From: Corythoichthys intestinalis
Lineage: Eukaryota > Chordata > Actinopteri > Syngnathiformes > Syngnathidae
Length of the DNA stretch: 64,000 nt
Reading direction: 5' to 3'
Assembly (NCBI RefSeq): GCF_030265065.1
Contig: NC_080397.1
Span: 63,930,501-63,994,500, forward strand
In this document: positions 25,201 through 33,686 of the stretch, piece by piece
How positions within the stretch are numbered: the first letter of the stretch is position 1
Layout of the letters: each line of letters opens with the position of its first letter
Made by a program: the position numbers and the translations under genes
The notes under the pieces: model-generated
Told to the model about the DNA's origin: nothing
Seen by the model: the letters and a program-made list of their open reading frames with translations, nothing else
Databases searched by the model: none

Positions 25201-28200
25201 CTGAAAGCACCATCTCCGGAAATCGTGAGAATAAAGGAGGGCAGCGGGTGAAAGCCCGTCTGGATGCCACCAAGAGTCTACTAAATGTCGGTTGAAAGTT
25301 TGGTGAACCTCCCTTAAGCCACACTCCATCACGTTTTGCTTGTAGCGTTAGCTGCTAGCGTTAGCTTACCGGGCTTTTGTTTGATTGGCTTCCTGATGAT
25401 CACGTGACTCCCTACGTAAGCACATTCACTGCTTTCTTAAAGGGGAATGAACATAGACGAACAACACAGAATCAAAGCGGGATGAAAAGACTATATTTTC
25501 TTGTTTTATTAATTTACCGAATTTACCGACATGGTCAAAATTACGTCGGTCATCGTTAAGAATTTCGGTGACGGTAAATTTTCGGTTTACCGCCCTGCTC
25601 TATTTCAGACGCTGCTCCTCAGTGTACTGATGCGCACCTTGGGCAATAAGAAAACGGTCCTGTTGGGTCTGAGTTTCCAGCTGCTGCAGCTGACCTGGTA
25701 CGCCTTCGGTTCTGAGCCCTGGTGAGTTATCGGGGAAGGGTTGAAAGCAGGAAGTAGATTGCACAGCTACAGGGGAGTGAAAGTGTGGGCACCCATGGTG
25801 CAGCTCTGTTTAAACTACTTCTATTATTAAAAATGGGATTGCAAACCACCGAACACAGCACTTCTTCCTATGATGATACACACTCAGGAGGAAAACGGTA
25901 CATCATTTTCAATTAATTACACCGACCTCGACGCCACAAACTGTAAACATAAAGAGGACGCTCACCAATCAAAAGGTAATGCTATTGCTAACGCTACGAG
26001 TTACATTTCATGTGTGATGATTAGAGGTCGACTGATAGGGGATTGTGGAATGACGATACCAATATCTAAAACAATTTTCATCCGATTGCTGATATCCAAA
26101 GCCGGTTTTGTGAGCCGATATTTGAGGCCACAATATATATATATATATATATATTTTTGTTGTTGTTGTTGTTTTTTTTAATGACGTAGATTATAATGGC
26201 AATTTATTTAAAAGTTGCTTCCAATTTACAATGATGACCTGACACCTAAAGGATTAATTCGGTCCAGTGCTACCAAACCAACAAATGCAGCGGTTCTTTT
26301 TATGAGAACAGTTCATTAATTTCAAATAAATACACCCACCGGGATGTCAAGACAACATGTAAACATGTGAGTTTGAGACGGCTAATGTGAATGCTACGCT
26401 AATGCTACAAGTTACTTTTAGAGTGAAAGGATCACTCTGTAAATACCTTAAAAGGCTAAAGCAACATTGCATATTCTCTCATGCAAGATAAAGAAATATT
26501 ACAATATATTAGAGCTGAAACTAATTCTCGAGTAACTCGAGTTTAAAAACTGATCCGAGTAATTTTATTCACCTCGAGGAATCGTTTAATTTTGCCAGCT
26601 ACGCATCACGTTTTGCCCGGACTACTTTTAACACGGGACAACGCGCTGACGTCACATGTGTAGAGGAAGAAGCAATTAAAAAAAAAAAAAAACCTTACTG
26701 CAGCCGACAGCCTACTACACTGACGTTGCTAAAAACTACGCCCGCATGATGCTAGTGTGGTAGCAGGTAGTGTCCGATGCGACTCATAGATATCGCATGC
26801 ATTTAGAACTAGATTCGAAATGACAGACTCGGCCGCGTCTGGGCAGCGTTGGTAAACAGCCGCCATCTTTAAGCAGTAGACTTCTCAGCGCTAATGAATA
26901 TAATGTTACTGTCCGTCGCTCACGTAACCTTAGCGCTTCGGAGGGCTAGGTTTCTATTGATTATGACCACCGTCGATGCGTGGCTAACGTGTCTTACATG
27001 CAGGCTTTATTTAATCTGTCAAAACACAGCGCTGTAGAGTGATGAGGGTGTAAAATTAAAACATAATAAAGCTAACTGTCAGTTTTAGCTCAGTAGTCAT
27101 TGCTGAATAAAACACCAAGTAGCACTGGTCTCTTATGTGCTCCAATACAGGAGGTATCATACATTTATTTTGAACACTGCAAAAACTCAAAATCCTATCA
27201 GTACTTACAGTTTAGACTAACTTAAAACTTAACTAGAACTCAAAAATAGCTTGACACAAACGGAAATTCAATTGAAACACTTGGGAAAAACACATAGCTT
27301 TCAAGTGATGTGGGTTTATAAAGCGTAATTACATTTTTAGGTAAGAAATATGTTTTTCTTTTTAATAAGATCTAGAAGTTTTTTTGAGTGAAAGCAGTGA
27401 ATTTTTTTTGTCTAGTCACATCTGAGATGCAATTGTTGGCTGTTTTCAACCATGTCCATCGAGAATGAAGACATTGATTGACTGAAAATGGTTCAATATT
27501 GGATTAAATGTCGTTTAGTATATTTATAATTGCTCTTTACCTAAATAAAAATGTTTTATCCGATTACTCGTTTAATCGATAGAATTTTCAGTCGATTACT
27601 CGATTACTAAAATATTCCATAGCTGCAGCCCTACAATATTTACAAAACGGGCAAGCCTCAAGCTAGCTGTAGCAACCTGCCTTCAAGCTGCTGCGGGGTC
27701 CTACCATCAGTCAGTAACGGCCACAGTTGCCTGCTAAAAATCCCTTTTTTTTTTTTTTTAATTGTTTTTTTGTGTGTTCATTGGCCGATATTTTTTGTTC
27801 ATCGACTGATGTTGGAAAAAAGTCCCATATATCGACGTGATATATCAGCCAGCCGATATATCGGTCGACCTCCAGTGATGATCACTCTTTATAGACTTTT
27901 AAAAGTTGAAGCAACATTACATATTCTCCCATACCAAAATAAGAAAGGAAATCTTACCATGTGTTTCAAAACGAGCAATCCTGGAGCAAACCCTTGCTTG
28001 AAGGATATCGTGAGTGTGGGAACGGGAGCACAGTACTTCACATGAGCGACACAACTAAACACTGCTACGTAACTAAAGTTACAATAAGAAAATATCATAC
28101 ATTGTGAACATATTATAGAAACTATCGCATTGTCGTCTCGTCAGGTCGCAGTCACCTAGGACACGTTTTTAGCTCATCATCGTCATGAAATATTTTCGTT

Positions 28201-31200
28201 ATCACCATCGTTGACAAAATGTTGTCACGTTCTAGGATGATGTGGGCGGCAGGCACAGTAGCAGCCATGTCATCCATCACCTTCCCGGCCATCTCGGCCT
28301 TGGTTTCACACAGCGCCGCCCCGGATCAACAAGGTCTCTGTGCTGGGTTGGGTGGGGCGGGGCGGGGGACGCTTTTTGTGTTTTTGTGTATAACACTTTC
28401 AATATGTTTAGGTGTGGTCCAGGGCATGATCACAGGCATCCGAGGCCTATGTAATGGTTTGGGCCCGGCTCTGTATGGATTCATTTTCTTCCTCTTCAAT
28501 GTGGAGCTCAGCGACGACCAGACCGCAGAAGGACGAGACACGCAACACATTAAGGTTACATGCACATCTCAATATACTTCAAAACAAAATGACAAATGCA
28601 TAAACAAACATATTAGCCCCAACAAAAACATACCTCATAAAGCAAAAGTCCGCTAGCGTAAATGCTATAAAATGCTAACTTTTTTTTTTTTTTTTTTTTT
28701 ACAATGCTCTTAACAAATCGTTCACATTTTCCCACAAAAAACTGCTCAATATACTTCTGTCAGGGAAGTTCACTTTTGAACGCCGAGACAGGTATCAACA
28801 AATAGCTCAAATGAGAGAAAAGAATCAGACTCAGCCAAGGATTGCCTGCTTCGAAGACTTTATAGATAAGCAAGATATATACACTCACCGGCCACTTTAT
28901 TAGGTATACCTGTCCAACTGCTCGTTAACACTTAATTTCTCATCAGCCAATCACATGGCGGCAACTCAGTGCATTTATCAATCAATCAATCAATCAGTCA
29001 ATCAAATTTATTTATATAGCCCTTTACAAAAACCCGAAAGGCCCTCAAAGTGCTTTACAACAAAACATGGCTCAAGATAAATAAAAGGCAGGAAAATATT
29101 ATACAATGACATTTCAAAAATAAAGTAAAACAAAGAGCGCATCACAATAAAAGTCCAGCAAGTAAAACAATAAAACCGATAAAATCGAAAAACATTAAAA
29201 AAAAAGTCCTTAAGCTAATAAAACCAGGCTATCCTAATCTTTGTAAAAGGCGAGTCTAAAAAGGTGCGTTTTTAGCTGAGACTTAAAAAGACCTACATCC
29301 GTGGTGGTGCGGATTTCGGAGGGAAGGCTGTTCCACAGCCTGGGGGCAGCAACCGCAAAGGATCGGTCTCCCCACTGTTTAAGTTTTGACCTCGGAACAT
29401 CTAAAAAAAGCTGGCCGGTCGAGCGAAGAGTTCTGCCAGAGTTACGAAAAGTTAAAATTTCCGATAGATAAGATGGAGCCTGGCCATAAATAAAATTAAA
29501 AACAAACAGTAAAAGTTTGAAATCAATTCTAAAATGGACTGGAAGCCAGTGGAGTGATGATAGCACGGGGGTAATATGCTCACGTCTAGGTGTACCTGTT
29601 AAAAATCGAGCAGCAGCATTTTGAACAAGTTGCAGCCGAGAAATCGAGGACTTGGGTAGGCCAACATAAAGTGCATTGCAGTAGTCCAGCCTTGAACTTA
29701 TAAAAGCGTGAATTGCTTTTTCAAGGTCGTGGCGACTAAGAAAAGGCTTCACTTTGGCTAAGAGACGGAGCTGGAAAAAACTTGCTCTTACAACAGAACT
29801 AATCTGCTTTTCAAAGTTAAGCCTGCTATCGAATATCACTCCGAGATTTTTAACGTGCGTCTTAAAAATGTCAGCCGGAGCACCAGAGTTGGGCTCAAGG
29901 GCTTTCATCATGGAAGGTGTGCCAAAAGTAATCAATTCAGTTTTGCTCTCGTTAAGGTGTAGAAAGTTTTGTGCAAGCCACTGCTTCACATCAGATATGC
30001 ACTCCATCAATTTAGCAAGAGCAGTTTTTTTGTTAGGTCTCAGGGGCAGATAAAGCTGCATGTCGACATGGTTTAAGACAATCTCCTGCAGTTCAAACCG
30101 AGCATCAGTATGGGGAAGAAAGGTGATTTGAGTGACTTTGAACGTGGCATGGTTGTTGGTGCCAGAAGGGCTGGTCTTAGTATTTCAGAAACTGCTGATC
30201 TACTGGGATGTTCACGCACAACCATCTCTAGGGTTTACAGAGAATGGTCCGAAAAAGAAAAAATATCCAGTGAGGCAGTTCTGTAGGCGGAAATGCCTTG
30301 TTGATGCCAGAGGTCAGAGGACAATGGCCAGACTGGTTCGAGCTGATAGAAAGGCAACAATGACTCAAATAACCACCCGTTACAACCAAGTTAGGCAGAA
30401 GAGCATCTCTGAACGCACAATACGTTGAACTTTGAGGCTTTCAGCTAAGGACAGGAAACTGAGGCTACAATTTTCACAAGCTCATCGAAATTGGACAATA
30501 GAAGATTGGAAAAACGTTGATGAGTCTCGATTTCTGCTGCGACATTCGGATGGTAGGGTCAGAATTTGGCGTCAACATGAAAGCATGGATCCATCCTGCC
30601 TTGTATCAACGGTTCAGGCTGGTGGTGGTGTGTGGGGAATATTTTCTTGGCACGCTTTGGGCCGCTTGGTACCATTTGAGCATCATTGGAACGGCACAGC
30701 CTACCTGAGTATTGTTGCTGACCATGTCCATCCCTTTATGACCACAATGTACCCAACTTCTGATGGCTACTTTCAGCAGGATAATGCGCCATATCAATCA
30801 TCTCAGACTGGTTTCTTGAAAATGACAGTGAGTTCACTGTACTCAAATGGCCTCCACAGTCACCAGATCTCAATCCAATAGAGCAACTTTGGGATGTGGT
30901 GGAACGGGAGATTCGCAGCCGACAAATCTGCACCAACTGTGTGATGTCATCATGTCAATATGGACCAAACTCTCTGAAGAATGCTTCCAGCGCCTTGTTG
31001 AATCTATGCCACGAAGAATTGAGGCAGTTCTGAGGGCAAAAGGGGGTCCAACCCGTTACTAGCATGGTGTACCTAATAAAGTGGCCGGTGAGCGTATATA
31101 TCAAGGGTACAATGATGTGATCCAGACAAGCCTGTGACCACGTAGAAGTACAAGGTGATAATACAAGTCAAGGGTTTATATAATGAAGAAAGGGCGTTGC

Positions 31201-33478
31201 TTCCTCTGAAACGATACTTTCTACGAAAAAAGTGAAAGTTATTACTGCCCAACTCTGGTGATTTTCCACAGAAAAACATCCTTAGCCTGACCTTGGAAAT
31301 TAGCTGTAGCTGGTACAAGAGGGAGTCAAATCAGAGAAGGCAGTCGACAGAAACCCATTGTATTATGTTCAAAGAAATACATGTGCAGCACACGAACCTG
31401 CATGGATACAGTCTCACAAATGAATATAGTTTCACAGCAGTTATGTGATTTATTAGCATGAATAAAATATTCTTTCACAACTTCTAAAAAAAAAAAATGA
31501 CGACTGCATAAACATATTAGCCCCAACAGAACATACCTTATAAAGCAAAACTCTGCTAGCTTAAATGCTATAAAATGCCAACTTTTTGTTTTTACAGTGC
31601 TCTCAACAAATTGTTCAAACACATTTTCCCATAAAAAAATGCTAAATGTACTTCTAAACAAAATGACGAATGCATAAACAAAGCATATTTGCACAAACAA
31701 AAACTACCCTATAATGCAACAGTCCGCTAGCATAAATGCTATAAAATGCAAATTTAAAGAAAATATACAGTACTGTGCAGACGTTTTAGGCAGGACACCT
31801 GTGGGCAGGACACCTGCCTAAAACTTTTGCACAGTACTGTATATTTTTTGTCACAAACAAAAACATACCTAATTAAGCAAACGTCTGCTAGCATAAATGC
31901 TACAAAATGCAATTTTTTTTTTTTTTTTTTTTTTTATACAATGCTCTCAAAAAGTTCATTTTCCCTCAAAAACTGCTAACTATATTTCTGAACAAAATCA
32001 CGAATGCATAAACATATTAGCCCCAACAAAAACATGTTATAGAGCAAAAGTCAGCTAGCTTAAATGCTATGAAATGCTAACTTTTTTTCTTTTTTTGCAC
32101 AGTTCACATTTTCCTCCCAAAAACGGCTAAATATACTTCTAACCAAAATGATGAATCCATAAACAAACATTTTAGCCCAAAATAAAACATACCTTATGTT
32201 GGTTTTAACAGGGAGCAGCTGGACTCAGCAATGCTAGACGAGTTATGGCATATTCCCTGTTGCCACTAGAGGGCAGTGTATCCACCCAAATCAGTAAAAC
32301 TAAATGCAACACATTCAAAACAAACCATTTAAACGCCTGTTTACAAAGAGGCAGAAGTGCGAAGACCAAGATGCATGACGCTTCATGCTGCGTTTAACCG
32401 ACTAGTAAAATATGAAAGTTGAATAAATGAGAAGGCGGTTAAACGACTAGTCGCGTACATCCCTTGGACGTACACACAGAGGGCGCAGACGTAATGCAAA
32501 AAAGTTATTTACTTAATGGAAGAAGCACAGGTATACGGAGCCCCCCCGGGTGCCAGGATAGAAAAAATAAAAAATCATAGCTAATCTGTACCCACAGTTT
32601 ACTAATCTGTGCCCACAGTTTGCTAATCTGTACCCACAGTTTAGCAATGACCCGGAAACAGTAGTAACCAATGTTTGGCGGGGACTCCGAGTCCAAACGC
32701 CGAGGGACCGACCGAGCAACCATCTGCACCATTTGTCCTCGGCGAACAAAGGGGTTTTAAAAGGTTGCACGTTTTCTTTGGTAGGCGTCTTTCAGGTGTC
32801 ATCAATCAATATGGCATGTTGTGTTTGCACATTTTCTGTGCTGCTGTCGTGTCCGTGCGTGCTTAATTCAAGTCGTGTTAGTTTGCCAGTTAACTATTTT
32901 TAGTAGCCGCATTAGCGGCTACTAACACACAACATGCCATATTGATTGATGACACCTGAAAATGTTGACGGCTACCAAAGCAAATGTGCAGTAGTTACCT
33001 TTTAAAACCCCTTTGTTCGCCGAGGGCAAAAGGTGCAAGTGCTTGCTCGGTCGGTCCCTCGGCGTTTGGAGTCCCCGCCAAACATTGGTGACTACAGTTT
33101 CCGGATCATTGCTAAACTGTGGGTACAGATTAGCTATGATTTTTTTATTTGATCTACCCTGGCACCCGGGGGGCTCCGTACAGGTAACAGAAAAGCAATC
33201 TGAAAACATTTGTGCCTTGGCAGAAGTCGACCGTTCCCGGACCCCCTTTCCTGTTCGGCGCCTGCACGGTGGTCTTCGCGCTCATCGTGGCCGCGTTCAT
33301 CGTCGAGCGTCCGCCCGCCGCCGCCGCCATCAAGACGTGCTCGGTCAGGAAGTCGAGCGGCGTCGGCGGCACGCCCGCCGCCGCGTCCTGTGCACGCACT
33401 CAAGATAGCGGAGCCCAGGCCACCCCCGCCAGCGACGCCGAGGATATCGAGCCGCTGTTACAGGACAGCAGCATGTGA
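6061..33478 (+). CDS. mfsd14b: MFSD14B (HIATL1-like) major-facilitator protein, 12 exons
   Basis: Coding exons: 6061-6078 (tentative), 13253-13345, 13425-13487, 13715-13842, 16209-16323, 18155-18373, 18442-18555, 24256-24327, 25609-25721, 28236-28333, 28412-28554 and 33224-33478. All reading phases join, giving about 476 residues against about 506 for human MFSD14B. It is a 12-helix membrane protein of the MFSD14/HIAT group; no substrate is firmly established. MFS motif A is seen as GALSDIWGRKSFLL (residues ~70-83). Other family blocks are VIFLEFFAWGLLTTPMLT, SYLPEAGQYSSFFLYLKQ and GIRGLCNGLGPALYGFIF. The ending EDIEPLLQDSSM and the TTPMLT segment match MFSD14B better than MFSD14A. The last donor (AAG|GTTACA) is weak. 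Introns 1, 4, 5, 7, 8, 9 and 11 are filled with transposons; introns 2, 3 and 10 are only about 80-230 bp. Confidence 0.93.
6079..6500. other. MFSD14B intron 1, partial repeat
   Basis: From about 6297 the sequence (GTGTGCGATATGAGAAAAATCCC then CACGATATGCTATTTTATACCGCGATAG) resembles one end of a fish hAT MITE. No partner end was found, so only a fragment is claimed. Confidence 0.4.
6791..8173. mobile_element. piggyBac-like non-autonomous element
   Basis: The ends CCCTTTAACA and TGTTAAAGGG are inverted and flanked by TTAA at 6787-6790 and 8174-8177. TTAA plus ends starting CCC is the piggyBac signature. I see no DDD transposase, so this is an internally deleted or MITE-like copy. It lies inside the hAT MITE 6501-8528 and is therefore younger. 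Confidence 0.75.
8203..8241. repeat. Perfect 16-bp stem, 7-base loop hairpin
   Basis: AAGACCCAACGCTGCC (8203-8218) is followed by TTCTGGT and then its exact reverse complement (8226-8241). It lies in the hAT MITE just right of the piggyBac-like insertion. No coding or RNA-gene features surround it. Confidence 0.9.
8744..8779 (+). repeat. 36-bp direct repeat, copy 1
   Basis: Identical over 36 bases to 12714-12749 (begins AATGTAACATTCACATGTCA, ends GTGATCATTA). Its final TA is also the left target dinucleotide of the Tc1-like element that begins at 8780. Confidence 0.9.
9627..10342 (+). mobile_element. hAT element with BED-finger exon, internally deleted
   Basis: The ends CAGACATGTCCAAA and TTTAGACACCCCTG are inverted, with perfect 8-bp duplications GTCTACAT at 9619-9626 and 10343-10350. 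The frame from 9868 encodes a BED-type zinc finger: FFTEMNNNCVCLICKETVAV then YQTRHADMY, with the expected C-x2-C and H spacing. This is like the N-terminus of hAT transposases related to GTF2IRD2/ZBED proteins. The catalytic part is missing. It sits inside the Tc1-like element. Confidence 0.9.
10713..11458. mobile_element. hAT-type MITE (TAGGGCTGTCAAA family), copy 1
   Basis: The left end TAGGGCTGTCAAACGAT and right end TTTTGACAACCCTA are inverted, with perfect duplications GTAACAAT at 10705-10712 and 11459-11466. A second copy with its own duplications is at 38828-39408, and a related core lies within 57640-58620. No coding potential. Confidence 0.92.
11700..11840 (+). mobile_element. SINE/LINE 3'-tail fragment
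   Basis: The stretch with GGTTGACCCTGCCTACTG, ATAGGCTCCAGCACCACC and GCGACCCTCGTGAGGAAAAG, ending in GAAT repeats, is the common fish retroposon tail. Similar shorter pieces occur at 171-211, 50415-50500 and 51638-51670. Confidence 0.65.
11841..12708 (-). mobile_element. Chimeric hAT-type MITE
   Basis: It starts TAGTGCCACAACGATTAATC and ends GCTGCAGCCCTA at 12708. GAATGAAT lies on both sides (11833-11840, 12709-12716), although the left flank is a GAAT run, so that support is weak. A complete right end, GCTGCAGCCCTA, also occurs internally at 12386-12397. It is followed by the 3' tail of the TAGAGCTGAAACG family (compare 22760-23045 and 27300-27633). It looks like a fusion of two related families. 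Confidence 0.7.
12714..12749 (+). repeat. 36-bp direct repeat, copy 2
   Basis: Identical to 8744-8779. The two copies bracket 3.9 kb of transposon sequence. Confidence 0.9.
12750..13205. other. MFSD14B intron 1, no repeat recognised
   Basis: AT-rich intronic sequence without a recognised gene or element. Confidence 0.5.
13206..13242 (+). repeat. 37-T homopolymer at the exon 2 acceptor
   Basis: An unbroken run of 37 T ends ten bases before the exon 2 boundary used here (GTAATGGCAG|CATG). It acts as an extreme polypyrimidine tract. Its length is likely to be polymorphic. Confidence 0.9.
13253..13345 (+). CDS. mfsd14b: MFSD14B exon 2
   Basis: Encodes HVRGRAR then VTHAVIVIFLEFFAWGLL and TTPMLT, the first transmembrane helix. 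The donor is ACG|GTGAGA. An alternative acceptor AG at 13271-13272 would start the exon at 13273, but its phase does not fit the tentative exon 1. Confidence 0.85.
14152..14640. repeat. Interspersed repeat fragment in intron 4
   Basis: It begins near TGAGATTGACGGTATGATAACC and contains CACAGTATCACGGTATTG, as at hAT MITE ends. Its CTAAAATGTGTTA and ACATATTTGCAAATTGGAA segments recur at 35215-35320. The ends are not resolved. Confidence 0.5.
14641..15780 (-). repeat. LTR-like repeat, copy 1 (unclassified)
   Basis: Shares most of its length with 34343-35215, including GGCTCT(T/C)GCGGGGC(G/A)GGC, TGTGTTTGGGCGTTGTTTAG and GCCATTTGTTCTGGACTGTC. On the minus strand it shows a TTTAAAA box after a GC-rich segment and then a TTCGAAGCC block, a layout reminiscent of a retroviral LTR. 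No PBS or internal genes are seen, so it is treated as a possible solo-LTR fossil. A hAT MITE (14782-15009) is inserted in it. Confidence 0.5.
14782..15009. mobile_element. hAT-type MITE, 228 bp
   Basis: Begins CAGCGGTCTCCAAAC and ends GAAGATCCCCG, with perfect duplications TCTTAACC at 14774-14781 and 15010-15017. The sister repeat at 34343-35215 lacks it at the matching point (around 34460), giving a natural empty site. Confidence 0.93.
15880..15985. mobile_element. hAT MITE end fragment
   Basis: The tail with CCGATCACGGATCAGGACAACCCTA matches the right end of the GGATGTCCC family (6501-8528). The other end is missing. Confidence 0.55.
16381..18138. mobile_element. hAT-type MITE filling MFSD14B intron 5
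   Basis: The left end TACTGGTGCACGATAAT and right end ATATCATGCACCCCTA are inverted. Flanking octamers CTTGTGCA and ACTGTGCA agree at 6 of 8 bases. It occupies almost the whole intron between exons 5 and 6 and ends 16 bases before exon 6. It contains the younger family A element 17111-18051. Confidence 0.7.
17111..18051 (+). mobile_element. hAT-type MITE family A, copy 1
   Basis: Starts TAGAGCTGGGAATC and ends TTTTGCACACCTCTA, with perfect duplications ATATTTAT at 17103-17110 and 18052-18059. Copy 2 is at 59897-60838. Its inner part (~17390-17690) is the core shared with other MITE families and includes AAGATGGCGGC at 17616-17626, a consensus-like YY1 site. Confidence 0.93.
20645..22409. mobile_element. 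DNA element with CAGTGTTTCCC/CAGGGATTCCC ends
   Basis: The ends CAGTGTTTCCCCTA and TAGGGGAATCCCTG are inverted and flanked by AGCTT (20640-20644, 22410-22414). The uninterrupted sister sequence at 26940-26960 (GGGCTAGGTTTCTATT) supports a 5-bp target duplication. No transposase is seen. It hosts a further insertion at about 20918-21363. Confidence 0.8.
20918..21363. mobile_element. hAT-type MITE (CAGGGTTGGCAACC end)
   Basis: The left end CAGGGTTGGCAACCCA and the right-end segment GAGAGCCGCGGGTTGCAG resemble the common fish hAT MITE that begins with a GGTTGGCAACC-type end. No clean duplication was found, so the boundaries are approximate. Confidence 0.55.
23153..24051. mobile_element. hAT-type MITE family D
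   Basis: Begins CAGTGTTGTTAATAACGGCG and ends AGATTAACAACACTG, with perfect duplications TTCACGTC at 23145-23152 and 24052-24059. It carries the shared core in inverted orientation (~23470-23775), with GCCGCCATCTT at 23554-23564. Confidence 0.93.
24439..25602. mobile_element. hAT-type MITE inserted at the MFSD14B exon 9 acceptor
   Basis: Begins TAGGGCTGGGCGATATGG and ends GGTTTACCGCCCTGCTCTA. Perfect duplications TTTCAGAC flank it at 24431-24438 and 25603-25610. The duplicated octamer contains the splice acceptor (TTTCAG) plus the first two bases of exon 9 (AC). The intron was about 109 bp before insertion and is about 1.28 kb now. Confidence 0.95.
25609..25721 (+). CDS. mfsd14b: MFSD14B exon 9 with a duplicated acceptor
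   Basis: Encodes TLLLSVLMRTLGNKKTVLLG onward to GSEPW and ends in a good donor (CCTG|GTGAGT). The first two bases, AC, come from the right-hand target duplication. The acceptor CAG at 25606-25608 now follows MITE sequence (GCCCTGCTCTATTTCAG). The left duplicate keeps a second TTTCAG acceptor at 24431-24436. Confidence 0.9.
26022..27874. mobile_element. hAT-type MITE (TAGAGGTCGAC ends), interrupted
   Basis: The left end TAGAGGTCGACTGATA and right end TATCGGTCGACCTCCA are inverted, with perfect duplications GTGATGAT at 26014-26021 and 27875-27882. It lies in MFSD14B intron 9 and hosts the family C copy 26510-27633. Confidence 0.93.
26510..27633. mobile_element. hAT-type MITE family C, copy 2
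   Basis: Starts TAGAGCTGAAACTAATTCTC and ends CATAGCTGCAGCCCTA. Flanks CAATATAT and CAATATTT agree at 7 of 8 bases. It is the uninterrupted relative of 20201-23045. GCCGCCATCTT is at 26859-26869. Confidence 0.85.
28878..31098 (+). mobile_element. Tc1-like transposon, split by an L2 LINE
   Basis: The ends TATACACTCACCGGCCACTT and AAGTGGCCGGTGAGCGTATA are inverted and flanked by TA. The transposase starts at about 30112 (GDLSDFERGMVVGARRAGLS; ISETADLLGCSRTTISRVYR). The middle is MRLSAKDRKLRLQFSQAHR and FQQDNAPYQ at 30432-30790. A stop occurs in the N-terminal part. The third catalytic block (WPPQSPDLNPIEQLWD) is in a different frame, so it is inactive. The L2 insertion separates the 5' terminal part from the coding region. 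Confidence 0.9.
28978..30057 (-). mobile_element. L2-type LINE, 5'-truncated
   Basis: The minus-strand frame 29234-30061 encodes the RT thumb and C-terminal part: WLAQNFLHLNESKTELITFG, SSRLDYCNALYVGLP, QNAAARFLTGTPRREHITPV and LHWLPVHFRIDFKLLLFVF, as in L2/Maui elements. The 3' end ends with a TTGA repeat (TCAATCAATCAATC on the plus strand at 28978). The body is open for about 275 codons with no obvious lesion, so the insertion is fairly young. The N-terminal domains were lost by 5' truncation. Confidence 0.92.
31768..31839. mobile_element. 72-bp palindromic Tc1-like MITE
   Basis: CAGTACTGTGCAGACGTTTT pairs with AAACTTTTGCACAGTACTG and is flanked by TA (31766-31767, 31840-31841). Both arms are followed by GGCAGGACACCTG-type sequence. 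Confidence 0.85.
32538..33178. repeat. Fold-back inverted repeat in the last MFSD14B intron
   Basis: The left arm starts GGAGCCCCCCCGGGTGCCAGG. Its reverse complement ends the right arm at about 33159-33178. Matching blocks include CGGTCGGTCCCTCGGCGTTTGG and the segment around TCATCAATCAATATGGCATG. The arms are about 250 bp, with a loop at about 32820-32929. The left arm has three copies of a 22-bp CTAATCTGTACCCACAGTTT-type unit (32579-32645), where the right arm has one. It ends 45 bases before exon 12. Confidence 0.88.
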
Positions 33479-33680
33479 TTGTCACGACACTAAACATATC
33501 GGAGAGGTCCAAGCATCGCTGTAAGCATGGCGATCGCCACGTCCTGTTTCCTTGGAAACGCCACTTGACTATTGATGAATTTTAATTTGAAAGAACTCAT
33601 TGGAGCAATTTCCTGTTCCATTGGCATGTTTTTTAGCCAAATACACTTGTTGTGATGTCATCAAATGTTTTTGTCCTTTT

Positions 33681-33686
33681 ATTAAA
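33681..33686 (+). terminator. Likely MFSD14B poly(A) signal (ATTAAA)
   Basis: ATTAAA lies about 200 bases after the stop codon at 33476-33478, followed by a GT-rich stretch. It is the first good signal downstream. Confidence 0.55.

Larger units (their letters stand above)
28758..31479. mobile_element. Solo LTR fossil, interrupted by a Tc1 element
   Basis: Begins TGTCAGGGAAGTTC and ends ATTCTTTCACA (TG...CA), flanked by 5-bp duplications ACTTC at 28753-28757 and 31480-31484. Without the inserted Tc1 it is about 500 bp. Near its right end it has an AATAAA signal (31460-31465). There is no internal region, so it is a solo LTR, of ERV or Ty3-like type. It predates the Tc1 and L2 insertions it contains. 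Confidence 0.7.
28580..32200. repeat. Tandem ~150-bp AT-rich repeat, split by an LTR
   Basis: Units beginning near 28584, 31494, 31661, 31856, 31989 and 32145 share GCATAAACA, CATATTAGCCCCAACA, GCTAGCTTAAATGCTATAAAATGC and ACAATGCTCTCAACAAA. A further unit lies at about 56460-56640 inside a hAT MITE, so the array probably grew from such an element. The solo LTR 28758-31479 is inserted into one unit. Confidence 0.75.

Noticed and set aside
33134-33524. Alternative-frame open stretches over MFSD14B exon 12
   Set aside because: They are shadows of the GC-rich exon 12; only the frame ending EDIEPLLQDSSM continues the MFSD14B protein.
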